Positions 23,080 through 34,366 of a stretch of 64,000 nt of DNA are shown here, piece after piece (position 1 is the first letter of the stretch; every line of letters starts with the position of its first letter). The notes beneath the pieces are model-generated. The model worked only from the letters and a program-made list of their open reading frames with translations. It was not told the DNA's origin and ran no database searches. The stretch comes from Dendrolimus kikuchii (Eukaryota > Arthropoda > Insecta > Lepidoptera > Lasiocampidae), in the NCBI GenBank assembly GCA_019925095.2, contig CM034395.1, positions 2,056,001 through 2,120,000 of the forward strand, read 5' to 3'. Position numbers and translations under genes: made by a program.

Positions 23080-23244
23080 ACTAGCAGAAGGTGATGTCAG
23101 GAGCCTTAAGAACAGACGAGCGTCCATGACAAGAGTTATGAATATCAAAGAAGCAAGTGAGGTGTGTAAGAATAAGCCTGAATGGTGCTCTGTCGTTCGT
23201 GCCTACCTCGCAAGGGAACTGGCGTGAAGTTATGTATGTATGTT
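23080..23244 (+). mobile_element. LINE-A 3' fragment
   Basis: Starts at LAEGDVRSLKNRRASMTRVM and ends ARELA-stop plus TATG. Several missense changes are visible (ISMT, EWCSVVRAYLARELA). Confidence 0.8.
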
Positions 23245-23475
23245 GAAGTAAAATGGGTTTAATACGAATCATTTGGGAGCGATTTGGTGAATAATTTTCT
23301 TAACTTAAAATAACTTTAGAAAAATTACGAAAAAACTAAGTTACGTCTCACATCGTAGTGTATTATAATATATTTTTTTGATAAATTATTAATCAGTAAA
23401 TGCCAACGAAAAGTTGTTTCGTTTGCACCCAACTTTCGACCTGACCGATTCTCCAAAGTGGACCGCTTTAGGACC
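23245..23475. other. Short unassigned stretch
   Basis: No feature. Confidence 0.5.
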
Positions 23476-23706
23476 TTTTTTTATGGCAGGAGTTCAACAG
23501 ACAGACAGACGGCCCACTTGATGGAAAGCGGTTACCGTCGCCTATGGACATTTGCAACACCAAAGGTGCTACAAATGCGACGCTGCTCTCTTAAGGGACA
23601 CTGGAACCTAGTCACTAATGCCGGAACACAACACAAGGTTGTTATGGCGGTATACTCTACACCAGGGGTGGTCGCCATCCCGTTGAGCAAATACCCTACC
23701 ACCTGG
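23476..23706 (-). mobile_element. Repeat S, short form
   Basis: TTTTTTTATGGCAGGAGTTC to CCCTACCACCTGG at 23705. Confidence 0.8.
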
Positions 23707-24093
23707 AAAATTCCTTGAAAATTCATAACAATACTCCTCAATAATTTTTTTCATTTAAGCAAAAATACCACCTCTTGTTGACCCTTTCCTCTGCATACAC
23801 TGATCAACACCTGATTGATAACTTAATTATACATTCGACATGGTAATCAATTCATACAATAAAAAAACTATATTTTAAATTGAGTTTAATTGGATGTTCC
23901 TTGTCCATAACCTCGGATGTGAATAGATTTAAATAATAAATATTCAAAAGCCTCGAGATGATAGTACAGTATTTTTTAATACAAAAGTTGTGTGTGTACA
24001 GTTCACACGCAGTAGAAATGACAGTGTGACAAGGGGTCGGAGGGATTCTACATTTCGTGACGGCACATTTCACATATTATATCATTATAATAT

Positions 24094-24440
24094 ATTTATA
24101 GAGAGTGTCGGGGTGAAGGTAAGGAAAGGAATGCTCCGGTGGTTCGGGCATGTGGAAAGAATGCATGATGAAAGAATGACTAAACAGATATACAATGCAA
24201 AAGTGGATGGATGCAGAAGTCGTGGAAGGCCACGACACACCTTCCATGATCAAATTGATCGTGTACTAGCGGAGGGTGATGTCAGGAGCCTTAAGAACAG
24301 ACGAGTGTGCATGACAAGAGTTATGAATGTCAAAGAAGCAAGTGAGGTGTGTAAGAATGGGCCTAAATGGCGCTCTGTTGTTCGTGCCTACCCCGCAAGG
24401 GAACTGGCGTGAAGTTATGTATGTATGTATGTATGTATAA
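24094..24440 (+). mobile_element. LINE-A 3' fragment
   Basis: Opens at ESVGVKVRKGMLRWFGHVER and stays in frame to the stop at 24412, then four or more TATG units. It carries the NGPKWRSVV variant also seen at 55893 and 56970, marking a subfamily. Confidence 0.85.
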
Positions 24441-24528
24441 TATATTTAAGCTTTGAAACGTGAAACTTGAAGTATTAACGAAAACCTTCAAAACATTTCC
24501 AACTCTATCTGTATGAACAGTTTTTAAA

Positions 24529-25272
24529 TCTATACTAATATTATAAAGCTGAAGAGTTTGTTTGTTTATTGAAACGCGCTAATCTCAGGAACCGCTGGTC
24601 CTATTTGAAAAATTCTTTCAGTGTTCAATAGTGCATTTATCGAGGAAGGCTATAGGCTACATTAAATTTTCAAAAAAATTAGGGATCCTTACTAAAAGTC
24701 CAATAATGTAACCCGAGGTGTAAAAAACTGACCCGAAAAAATCCTTACACGGCGTGCGCTGCGAAAACTATTGATTATAGAACAAAACAATGTACTACCA
24801 CTTTGCAGAACATATAATTGTCTACAAAAAATATCACGTAACCATATGTTTAATTGTTGTAGTTATCTCACAATAAGTGTTTTTTTTTTATTTTTTTTAA
24901 TAATTAAAATGCCGTCGTTTCAAAATCTCTTTATTTTGTACCTTGGTATTAATCCTTATCAAAATAAATTACTCCATATTCAAGACGAATTCAATACCTT
25001 TCTAAAACTTTTTGAATTATTCAATTCGGACGTTTCATTCAAAAGATATCGCGATTCTTAAAATGTAAGTATTAGTGTTGTAGCCAAATATGGAACTACT
25101 CATCTGATTTGAAAAATTCTTTCAGTGTTGGATAGCCCATTTATCGAGGAAGGCTACATGCTATATATCACCACGCTAAGACCAATAGGAGCGGAGCACC
25201 AACGAATAATGTTTCAAAATCGGGGAGGTATGAAAACAAATTCCACGCGGACGACGTCGCGGGTACAGCTAG
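24529..25272 (+). mobile_element. Helitron family H1, long form (744 bp)
   Basis: Starts TCTATACTAATATTATAAAG after A, ends GTCGCGGGTACAGCTAG before T. A ~430-bp insert in the middle (from about 24690) recurs at 49890 and 50975. It contains a 96-codon ORF (24771-25061) that is not conserved between copies. After it the H1 sequence resumes with a second TCTGATTTGAAAAATTCTTT, so this looks like a composite. Confidence 0.65.
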
Positions 25273-25733
25273 TATTATATAAAATCAAAAACGCTATGTC
25301 GTTTTTTAAAAAGATAAAGAATGTCTTTGTTTATTTAACTGACTAATTCGCATTAGTATTAAAGTAGTGTAATTGATAATTATTGTACATCCTTCAAAGA
25401 TCATCAATTACATGGAATAGTTAACATACAAAAAGTTTAATGGACCTACCAAATGGTTATGGACATATAACGATCCATTTTAATTAAACTTTATACATTA
25501 AAAAAATAAAATGAATATTAAAAATTATCGCTTTCGTTGAAGCTGCAATCTAAAACTATAATTCAATTGGATACACGCAATAATTCAAAAATATACATTC
25601 AATATATGCCATGTCCAAATTTCGGTGCAATAATTAAGGATTGTATACATTTGTACGCATTGCTCTAAAGGTTTGATATAAATAGATAGTTGTGTACAAA
25701 TTTTCAATAGTTTATTAAATTTCATTTAGCAAG
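25273..25733. other. AT-rich non-coding stretch
   Basis: No feature recognised. Confidence 0.5.
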
Positions 25734-26020
25734 TGCAAGAACGGAGAAAGAATACAATTTCCTGCGTCTGGCGGCCAGAGAGGACAAAATAACCCACTAC
25801 AGGTGGTAGGGTATTTGCCCGTCTGGATGGCTACCACCCCTAGTCTATGCCGCTATAACAATTTTGAGTTGTGTTCCGACAAAAATGGCCAGGTTCCAAT
25901 CTCCCTTTAGAGAGCAGCAGCACATTGATAGTGCTTTTGGTGTTAAAAATGTACATAGACGACGGTAACCGCTTTCCATCAGATGCGCTCTCTGCCTGTC
26001 TGCTGAACTCATGAAAAAAA
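25734..26020 (+). mobile_element. Repeat S, long form, diverged
   Basis: GCAAGAACGGAGAAAGAATA to CTGCTGAACTCATGAAAAAA. The GACAAAAATGGCCAGG variation marks an older copy. Confidence 0.75.
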
Positions 26021-27046
26021 TATCAAAATTTGTAATTATACTACCACGTATTTTATCAATATTAATTTTTATAACGTCCAATAATATCCCATTTTGAGAT
26101 AACTATTTAAAAGAGTATGATAAAAATTTGTAAAGATTTGTTTATTGAATAATAACTTAAGACGATATTAAAACTAATCGTTAAATTAGAGAATAGGTAT
26201 TTTTTTTAACAATTCACATCACAATCTAATCCTAAGACTCGTTCTTTTATATGTATTATAATACATTAGTTAATTGGGTAATAATTTTTTTTTTAATCCT
26301 TCGTTTCTACATATATATATGTAACGTGTCATTGCACTGCTTTAATGTGACAGTTATTGTAACAAGAATCGCTATTAAATATTATACAACTAATTGAATT
26401 TGTATATTGCTAATACGATATAGAAGGGCTTCAAATTAAAATACAAAGACTTTTTTAATAAGTGTTTGTTATTTCTTTTTTTTGTTTTAATTTTTGTCGA
26501 CTGCTCTATCATCTTACATTACTTTAACCATGTTATTCAATATATTGTTACAAATGTATTTTTAAATTCATTTATTATTTCGTAGAATGTTTAAAGCGAA
26601 ATATAGTATTTTCATATTTATTAAAAGAAAATAATTTTCATTTCTGTTAACATGAAAATGTAGCCATTTAACATTACATTTCTAAAATAAAAAAGATTTA
26701 TTGCCCTTTTGTGTAGAAGTAGCGACACAATAGTACGGTACCTTAAACTAATATAACTCAAGATTATTTTCACTAACTGAAATTGAAGTCGAAACGAATA
26801 TGTTTGAATTGTCCTAAACATACTGTCGATATAAAAAAGGTCGATTTAAAAGGCCCGAGCGTAACACAGACACGATTTATTGATATGTAAATCATTTTAA
26901 TTGGCCGCCGGCGGACATTTTTTTTGTATAATTGGCAGTTCGCTCGTTATTCATGAATCACGATTCACGATACTTTGCGAGTAGGTGCGTATGTTTGCGG
27001 ATAAGTGTGGTGCAGGTTATAGGATAAATTATTACAATATTATAGA
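26021..27046. other. AT-rich non-coding stretch
   Basis: Mostly very AT-rich. 26850-27015 is more complex (TTGGCCGCCGGCGGACAT; GAATCACGATTCACGATA) and could be conserved non-coding sequence. Confidence 0.4.
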
Positions 27047-27660
27047 CTAGTGGTCGCCCAGTGGTCGAAATTGGACCATAATTTATTTAAATTATTAGTT
27101 TTAACATTATTAAGGTTCTGTTGACAAAGACTTGAAAAAAAGAAAGAAGTTGACTTCTATAATCACAGATTTTGCCAAGGCTACACACTTAATTTGACTT
27201 TAACAATAAACAAATGAGTATATATGCGTGTGTGTGTCAAATACATTGTAGTGTGTGTGATGTTTTTTTTATTGATTCAATGTGTTTTTTATGCATATTT
27301 AAAAAAAAATATCGGCATTCTGCACTCCTTCTCTATATAAATTACTAGCTGTACCCGCGACGTCGTCCGCGTGGAATTTGCTTTCAAAACCCTCCGATTT
27401 TGAAACATTCTTCATTGGTGTTCCGCTCCTATTGGTCTTAGCGTGATGATATATAGCCTATAGCCTTCCTCGATAAATGAGCTATCCAACATTGAAAGAA
27501 TTTTTCAAATCGGACCCGCGGTTCTTGAGATTAGCGCGTTTAAACAAACAAACAAGCAAACGAACAAACAAACTCTTCAGCTTTATAATATTAGTATAGA
27601 TAAGTGTGCATAAGTTCATACTACTCCGTCCGCGCAATTTTCGTAAAAAGGGGTACAATA
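27047..27660 (-). mobile_element. Helitron family D, interrupted by an H1 Helitron
   Basis: The left edge CTAG (27047-27050) joins GTGGTCGCCCAGTGGTCG, the complement of the family D terminal hairpin. The family sequence is interrupted at 27345-27600 and resumes with ACTCCGTCCGCGCAATTTTC. The 5' end near 27650 is eroded. Compare 55505-55863 and 61558-61923. Confidence 0.65.
27345..27600 (-). mobile_element. Helitron family H1, 256 bp, nested
   Basis: Minus strand: TCTATACTAATATTATAAAG to GCGACGTCGTCC-side hairpin and CTAG (27345-27348). Both ends are complete and the flanks belong to one family D copy. Confidence 0.75.
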
Positions 27661-27676
27661 CAAGGGTACAAGGGGT

Positions 27677-27994
27677 TTTATCCGTGCAGGAACGGAGAAA
27701 GAATACAATTTCCTGCGGCCGGGCGGCCTGTCGTAAGAGGCGACACAACAACCCACAGCCAGGTGGTAGGGCATTTGCCCGACTGGATAGCTACCACCCT
27801 TGGTCTAAAGCGTGTCGCCATAACAACCTTGAGTTGTGTTCCGGCATTAGTGACCAGGTTCCAGTGACCCTTAAGAAAGCAGCAGCGCATTTGTAGCACC
27901 TTTGGTGTTGCAAATGTCCATAGGCGATGTTAACCGCTTTCCATCAAGTGGGCCGTCTGCCTGTCTGCTGAACTCCTGCAATAGAAAAAAAAAA
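27677..27994 (+). mobile_element. Repeat S, full long form (reference copy, 318 bp)
   Basis: Complete: head TTTTATCCGTGCAGGAACGG; GGGCGGCCTGTCGTAAGAGG; GTGGTAGGGCATTTGCCCGA; CCTTGAGTTGTGTTCCGGCA; AGAAAGCAGCAGCGCATTTG; tail CTCCTGCAATAG plus A9. GTTCCAGTC loosely resembles a Pol III B box (GWTCRANNC), but no A box is convincing. Confidence 0.85.
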
Positions 27995-28737
27995 CTTTTA
28001 CATAATCATTAGGATGAAATTTCGTGTAGACATGAATACGTTTTTACCGTCTCTTTCTTTCTTTGCATGTGGACAAGGAGACAAGACAAACTCTTCAAAC
28101 CACATCGTGTGGGCACTAATATCACATCACGCGGACGATTAATCAATGCGTGTGCAAAGACGAAAATCTACGAGCGCATCGCGTGCTTCTCTCACATAAA
28201 CAGTGCTGTCAGTTAGATTGACGGGTTTACAGCGCACCGTGGCAAATTGTGCCATTAGCTTGACATTCGCGTTTATTTACATCACTTTGAAGTTGTATAA
28301 GCTCAGTTGGCTATGCCACCTTAAGAAATAAATCCAGGACCTGGTTGAAAGCATTGTCCGATGTTTTTTCTTTCAATTTCTCCCAATAGTTTGATGTTAA
28401 GACACTACCTATGTGTTTTCCTTTCATAGTTATCTATTCTGACATACGTCTTCTATCACGCGCTACTTTTGATACGCGATAAACTATCATGTCATTCTTC
28501 GTATAATCCATCTTCAAGCAAACATTGCAGACACTACTCACTTGCAGAATTCGCCAGTCGAAGTTACTTATTAAAGTAATCATGAGAAAATATCTTATTA
28601 TGTTGATTATTAAAAAAATAAAAAGCCTATTTTAAAAGTATTACCAATAAAAATTACATCACATATAATGTTTCACAACTTATGGTTTGTTTACCTATTA
28701 ATAAAACATAATAAAATACTCTTATAGGTAATAATAA
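27995..28737. other. Downstream flank of the transporter gene
   Basis: Includes the expected 3' UTR (minus strand, below 28738). I cannot find a clear AATAAA close to the stop. 28080-28260 is moderately GC-rich with no frame. Confidence 0.4.
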
Positions 28738-31331
28738 TTAGTATCTTATACTGTCCATCAATGTAACACCTTTAGTTTCGGGTAAAATTATACAAAACAA
28801 AGACGCCACAATAGGTATGATAGCAAAAATAACAGAAGATGACCAATGTGGACTCAATAAAGCTATGAAAGGAGCAACCATAGCTCCAATTTTTGCTCCA
28901 GCCGAACTCAAACCGTAAGCCATGTTCCTCAATGGCGTTGGAAATAATTCTGATGCATAAATGTAAATAATAGCAAAGGTAATAGAACTTGCTGCAAAGC
29001 CTACAATTCCAAATACTGTACAGGCCCAATGTCCATGTGGAATGAAAGTAAGGGCTATCATTGTAAAACTTGTTATAAATAGAGCCATTATTGTAGTTGG
29101 TTTCCTTCCGAAGGTCTTGTTGAGCAGGAACGAGATGGGGCACATTGGAACCTAAAACAATTAATAAGTAGTAGTTGTATAAAAAAGTAAGTTATACACA
29201 TATTAAACAATAACAAAAAAGCAAAGAGATCTCATCACATTCCTTGTTTAGAAATGATTATAATCGTAAATCTTTTCCCGCAGCTTCACATATGAAAACA
29301 TTAGTGCGTATTTGATGATATACATAAAATCCGACATAAAAGAGCCTAAGAACAGGAAACAATTTAACTCGCTTTTACAAATATCACCATAGAATATTAT
29401 GAACGTTCTTTACTTATGTTAAATAAGATTCAAATCTAAATTACTTTTTCACTTTAAATTTCAAATATAATGAGAAACTAACTTGAATAAATCCCAGTAA
29501 CATAACAGTGATATAAATATCACTTCCCAAAAAAGTAATATATTGATTAATTCCAAAGTAACAGGCTCCAGCTGCTGTCCAAATAACAATGGAAGCTATA
29601 GTTTTATAAGCTAGGTCTTTGGTTTTAAAAAGATTTATATAATTAACATTTCTTAATCCTTTGTCATTAATTTCCATTTCCTCTAGTGCTGTTTTTATGT
29701 TATCTTCTATGTGATCCGTGTTTAATTTGTTGCTGAAAAAATAAAAACACACCGAGGATTACAAAATAGGAAACTTTTAACTATATTTTGTATAATAATG
29801 TAAAATCATTATTTTTAACTGACTGCAAAAGTGTATGTTTGTTGCCTGGGTTAATGCATTGTTGTTTGCATGTTATTTTTGTAAGGTTTGCACGTTAAAT
29901 ATAACAAGGCATTATCACCACACTATAACTTATTGAAGTTGAAGTGGCAGTGGGCCGGTCATATCTGCCGCAGGACCGATGGCTGATGGAGCAAACGAGT
30001 CCTGGAGTGGAGACCGCGTCTCGGTAAACGTAGTGTCGGACGCCCTCTAGCCCGATGGACCGACGACCTAAGCAAGGTCGCCGGTAGGCGCTGGCTGAGG
30101 AAATCGGAGGACAGGGATGAGTGGGGCCGTCTTGGGGAGGCCTACGTCCAGCAGTGGACTGCAAATGGCTGACGACGATAACTTATTTGCTACATATATG
30201 ACATTGAAATTTTAAATAATTTACTTACCATTTTGCTGCCTTAGTCATGATTTCTAGAGCAAATTTATCTTTGCCTTTTGACATTAACCATCTCGGTGTT
30301 TCGGGCAGGAAAAAAACAAAAATAACAATAATGACTGACACAATACTGTAGCCTAAAACGTAAATTCTCCAATTTGGGGATATGTATGCAAATAAAGATA
30401 GAGAAGCTTCCGAAAACCCATCTGGTAGCAAAGCTAAACTTCCTGCTAATTCTCTATATTTGGGGCCAACAATTTCTAAAATGTAAACAATTGCAATGAT
30501 CATGGTGCCACCAGATGTGAGACCAATGAAGAATCTTATGAAATTAAATGTCCAGTAATTGTATGAAAATGGAGCTATCATCATCAAGACGACGTTTAAA
30601 AATGACGCCATGACGATTCCATTACGTCGTCCAAATCTGAAAATAAAATTGAATTATTACTTGTAGCATTTCGACTTCTAGGCTATAAAGTATATAAATA
30701 ATAGTACACGTTCAAAAGTTAAAAGTAATTCTAACTGAAGTCTGCTTTTAGGATTGTGAATAAGAATTAGATATTAGCAAAATTACCTGTCAGAAATCCA
30801 TCCAAAAAGTGATACTCCAACCAACAAACCAAACATCAAGATGGTTTGCGTGAAACCAGCCTTCCATTTATCGTCACAAATTAAATCGAATTCAGTAACT
30901 AGAGTTTCTTCAAAAACATGCCTATAATACTCGTATTTATCGCAATCATCATAACACGTACCATTCTGAACAATAGGTATTGGTAAACTGAATTGAATGT
31001 TATCGTAATAACTGTCATTTTTCACATTGCTCATAACATGTTCGATATTAACATCATTTTCAATGGTGTCATTAGCTTCGTAAACTTCATAAATTCCATT
31101 ATCACTTGTATTAGATTTCTTAAATTGTACACAAGCAAAATCAGTTGTTGGTGTGAGAAAGATTATTGAATGCATGTTAAACAGTACTGGTATTCTTGTT
31201 ATAGCAGCCAATACACATATAGCAGCTTGCCATTTCCCAAATGCCCCCATACTCTTTACAACATAATCTTCATCGTTATTGAAAATTTTATCATTGCTTC
31301 TGCTTGTATTTGGCATTTGATCAGATTCCAT
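28738..31331 (-). CDS. SLC22-family (organic cation/anion transporter-like) MFS transporter, four exons, complete
   Basis: Exons on the minus strand are 31331-30787, 30636-30229, 29732-29483 and 29151-28738 (stop TAA at 28738-28740). Donors read GTAAT, GTAAG and GTTAG; every acceptor ends in AG. Joined, they give 538 residues, usual for SLC22. Seen: one helix near 36-60, then a long cysteine-containing extracellular loop ending EFDLICDD; the MFS loop GWISDRFGRR is built across the exon 1/2 junction (R182 is a split codon); LPETPRWL at 292-299 ends helix 6; a charged cytoplasmic loop fills 318-360; YASELFPTPLRN lies in helices 10-11; LPETKG at 524-529 follows helix 12. These are hallmarks of plasma-membrane organic ion transporters; the substrate cannot be told from sequence. 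The start is placed at MESDQMPN; an in-frame ATG at 31389-31391 would add 20 basic residues not typical of the family. Introns are 150, 496 and 331 bp. I see no frameshift or stop. Nothing nearby suggests a functional cluster. Confidence 0.9.
29935..30178 (+). mobile_element. LINE reverse-transcriptase C-terminal fragment in transporter intron 2
   Basis: Read on the plus strand (antisense to the host gene) it translates roughly as KLKWQWAGHICRRTDG, a stop, then RVLEWRPRLGKRSVGRP, WTDDLSKVAGRRW, a WGRLGEAYVQQWTANG-like end and a stop. This is the usual post-RT tail of RTE-like non-LTR elements. It is GC-rich against AT-rich intron sequence, is 5' truncated and has an in-frame stop. It sits wholly between the donor at 30228 and the acceptor at 29733, so splicing need not be affected. 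Confidence 0.75.
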
Positions 31332-31794
31332 TTTTAATTTTAACTTATTAACTAACCGTCTTGTTATTACGTTTATGTAAAAGCGTCTCATGTAAACACA
31401 ACTAACTTAATATTACTTTCATAATCTATAGTTATTATTGCGTTTGTTATATCTTCAACACAATTAACATTTATAATATTAGTAATATCAACATTTCATT
31501 TGATTTTCACTGTCTTAGATATAGTTGCAATTACGTTGGTATTCCCAATATGTAAGTATAAGACTTAATATAAAATCTTTAAAATTTGTACACTAGCGAA
31601 GTGAATTAATAACTTTTTTACACAAAACTTCACGTATCAATACTGGATGTATACTAATAGTAAAGATTAGCTTATTTATAACAACACCTGACCTGTTAAT
31701 AGGTTATCATGGGTTTTGTTTATTTTCTCTTACAATTATTATTATCTCCCAGACAATAAGGGAATGACCTGATGCACTTTTAATGTCATTATAC
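31332..31794. other. Upstream flank of the transporter gene (minus strand)
   Basis: Should hold the 5' UTR and promoter. No TATA box can be singled out in this AT-rich sequence. Confidence 0.4.
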
Positions 31795-31798
31795 ATAT

Positions 31799-32863
31799 TG
31801 TTGCGAGTTACAGGGCTCGAATTAAAATGCCGTTGGAATTATTATAGAGTTTATTAGAACTATACAAACATGTATAACACAGGTACAAATATAACTGAAC
31901 ACAACCAGTGCAAACGTAATGCACGATTCAATAACACGCGCAAAGTCCGTCACTAAATAGATCACCGAACGTACACAAGTCTCGCCGTGATCGTGGTTCT
32001 CGCTCGATGGCCGATCTCGCCATTTAAATTCAAATTCAAAAGTTTTTATTCAAAATAAGTTCCACTGGAGAACACTTTTTGAAGGTCATATATGTAAGTT
32101 AATTTTTTTTTTTTTACTTCATATTCTATGTACACCGCTTCGCAACGTGTTGATGCTGTATATTGATTTTCTTTATATTTCATATTCTATTTATATCTCA
32201 AATTCTTTTTTTTAATAAGTATTGTACAGAAGTATGTTACAGAATCACTTTTTGAAGAATTAATGGAGTTGTAGCAAACAATGCATACTCAATAAGAACA
32301 AGACAATAAAAGGAAAGAAAAATAATATTATAGTTATAATAATGACATGACGTGCTAAAATGTTATGCTGCAATATGTCTCCACAAATTCCTTACAAGCA
32401 TGGCAAAATAAAAAATAAAAAAACGTTATACAAAATTTAGTATAAGAGGTTGGAGCTAGGTGCTATGTAAATGAATTTTTGTCATTTAAATATTCTTCAA
32501 TAGTGTAGTATCCCTTTTCTAGCAAAATGCTTTTTAATTTAATTTTAAATTTAGTGAAAGGCAGATCTAACATTTCACTCAAGAAAGAGGACAGTACTTT
32601 TATTACATTGGGCCATTGCTTACATTGGGCCATTGCTTTATACTGCACCGATACAATATGTCTGCCAGACCGCGTAGGCCAAATTTCTTAGAATCAGTTT
32701 GACACACCTGGCTAATGAGTGCCATAAAAGATTACAATACACAATGGGCTGTTTACTAATCACAAATTTTAAACATAAAGTAAACAAAAGAAGTCAAAAT
32801 GCGAAAAGGTAGTAAAGTGTGCTTTTATGGTATGCAGGTGTGATCGGCTTGTAGATCGTAACA
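31799..32863. mobile_element. Solo LTR, copy 4, interrupted by LINE-H
   Basis: Left part 31799-32030 and right part 32647-32863, with ends TGTTGCGAG and CGTAACA, flanked by ATAT (31795-31798, 32864-32867). It lies about 400 bp upstream of the transporter gene's start. Confidence 0.75.
32031..32646 (-). mobile_element. LINE-H, 5'-truncated copy inserted in a solo LTR
   Basis: Minus strand: a short ORF (32648-32463) ending FKIKLKSILLEKGYYTIEEY-LNDKNSFT, a common C-terminus of insect Jockey-like ORF2, then a 3' UTR and a TTTGAATTTGAATTT tail. The LTR sequence GCCATT occurs on both sides (32027-32032 and about 32629-32634), consistent with a target duplication. Confidence 0.7.
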
Positions 32864-32867
32864 ATAT

Positions 32868-33589
32868 TATTTTTATTTGTAAGACTTACTGCTTGGGATA
32901 TAGTCATATCTATGTATACAGTGAAAGAAGAACAATTCTTTTGTCGTATCTATATATAAAATTAAAGACTGTCATTAAGAGATAAATACCAAAATTTCAA
33001 TAAAAACTGCGTAATTGATTGATTTTAAAATTTTATCTGTCAGTCTCTCTAAAATTTGTCTCATATTATTTTCGAAATAAAAAATAGAGATAAAAATAGC
33101 AATTCTAGAGATTCAACATGAAAGAGAAAGTCTACTTCCGTTTCAATGTATTAAAGGGTTTAGAAAATATTGTAAAAACGGTAATTAATACAATATTAAG
33201 TGACATGTCTGAATGACCTTTTAAATTTCTTTTTCTTTACATTGACGGCCTTACTTATAATAATCTCGTTAAGAAACGATTAGGCATCTCTTAAGTAAGA
33301 GAATCAGAATCAGACCCTAATCAATTAATATCTTTTTTGTTCACTTATAAACGCGTATTACCTGTTGTTTACCTAAGAGGAGCACAGATAAATGAAATTT
33401 GAATGATTAACGTAGGTTGTACCCAAAATGTTCGACTAAAGAGGAGCTTATGGGTAAGATTTTCACTAATCGGTTGCTGAGCAGTTTCTTTAAATTTAAT
33501 AAACGATTATAAGTAAGGCCCTGAGTGTATAATTAATTGCTTACTTCTGTAGTTTAATTACTTATTATTATTAACAAGAGTTTGTATAT
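32868..33589. other. AT-rich non-coding stretch
   Basis: No repeat or conserved frame seen. Confidence 0.5.
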
Positions 33590-34240
33590 CTTGGATGTGC
33601 TTTTAGCAGGGATGGAAGGTACACCGCTGATATAGAAAGAAGAGTGAATTTGGGGAATAGTTTGAATGGAGCGTTAGGTAAACTTCTAGGCGCTAAGAAC
33701 CTCAGCCAGAAGGCCCAGCTCGCCATACACAACGCGGTGCTGGTACCTACGCTCACGTATGGAAGCGAGAGTTGGGTATGGAAGAGAGAGCATGAAAGTA
33801 GAGTAAACGCGGTCGAGATGCGAGCACTGCGCAAAATCTGCGGAGTGACGCTCGCGGACCGCGTTCGTAATACCGAAGTAAGAAAGAGAGTTGGTCTGAA
33901 AGAGAGTGTCGGGGTGAAGGTAAGGAAAGGAATGCTCCGGTGGTTCGGGCATGTGGAAAGAATGCATGATGAAAGAATGACTAAACAGATATACAATGCA
34001 AAAGTGGATGGATGCAGAAGTCGTGGAAGGCCACGACACACCTTCCATGATCAAATTGATCGTGTACTAGCAGAAGGTGATGTCAGGAGCCTTAAGAACA
34101 GACGAGCTTGCATGACAAGAGTTATGAATGTCAAAGAGGCAAGTGAGGTGTGTAAGAATAAGCCTAAATGGCACTCTGTTGTTCGTGCCTACCCCGCAAG
34201 GGAACTGGCGTGAAGTTATGTATGTATGTATGTATGTATT
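33590..34240 (+). mobile_element. LINE-A, longest copy: 3' end of reverse-transcriptase ORF plus (TATG)n tail
   Basis: The open frame ends at 34213 and, from an ATG at 33644, encodes 189 residues. Visible blocks in order: SLNGALGKLLGAKNLS, HNAVLVPTLTYGSESW, EMRALRKICGVTLADRVRNT, GMLRWFGHVERMHDER, RGRPRHTFHDQIDRVLAEG and WHSVVRAYPARELA at the stop. This order (VPTLTYGSE, then LRWFGHVERM, then a GRPR segment) is typical of the region after the catalytic core in RTE-like non-LTR retrotransposons. The frame can be traced upstream to about 33600, interrupted near 33635. The stop is followed almost at once by tandem TATG. The catalytic core and endonuclease are absent (5' truncation). This copy is the reference for the other LINE-A fragments. 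Confidence 0.85.
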
Positions 34241-34366
34241 ACTGTTGTTATATTTTTATGGTTCTGTAGTCAAATTTGTTTCGTTGTGGTATAGAAAGTA
34301 ATTTTTTTGTAATTTAACTACAAAACCCTTAAAAACAACTACATTTATTCGGAAATACATATATTC

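Noticed and set aside
24771..25061. 96-codon hydrophobic ORF
   Set aside because: It lies in a Helitron insert and is broken in the two other copies.
27606..27899. Frames of 70-106 codons in repeat S on both strands, recurring across the window
   Set aside because: Recurrence comes from the repeat's copy number. Only the sense 3' frame ending NVHRRW has an explanation (a LINE tail); antisense frames are chance.
29340..29440. Extra coding exon in transporter intron 3
   Set aside because: The four exons already join in frame and cover all twelve helices; no open, splice-flanked segment is needed.
31332..31391. Upstream ATG giving 20 more residues to the transporter
   Set aside because: The added MRRFYINVITRRLVNKLKLK is not typical of the family. 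The downstream ATG gives a usual N-terminus; transcript ends would decide.
33571..34054. Long antisense frames over LINE-A (MCRGLPRLLHPSTF-like, MIMEGVSWPSTTSASIHF-like)
   Set aside because: They are shadows of the LINE-A sense frame, repeated at every copy.
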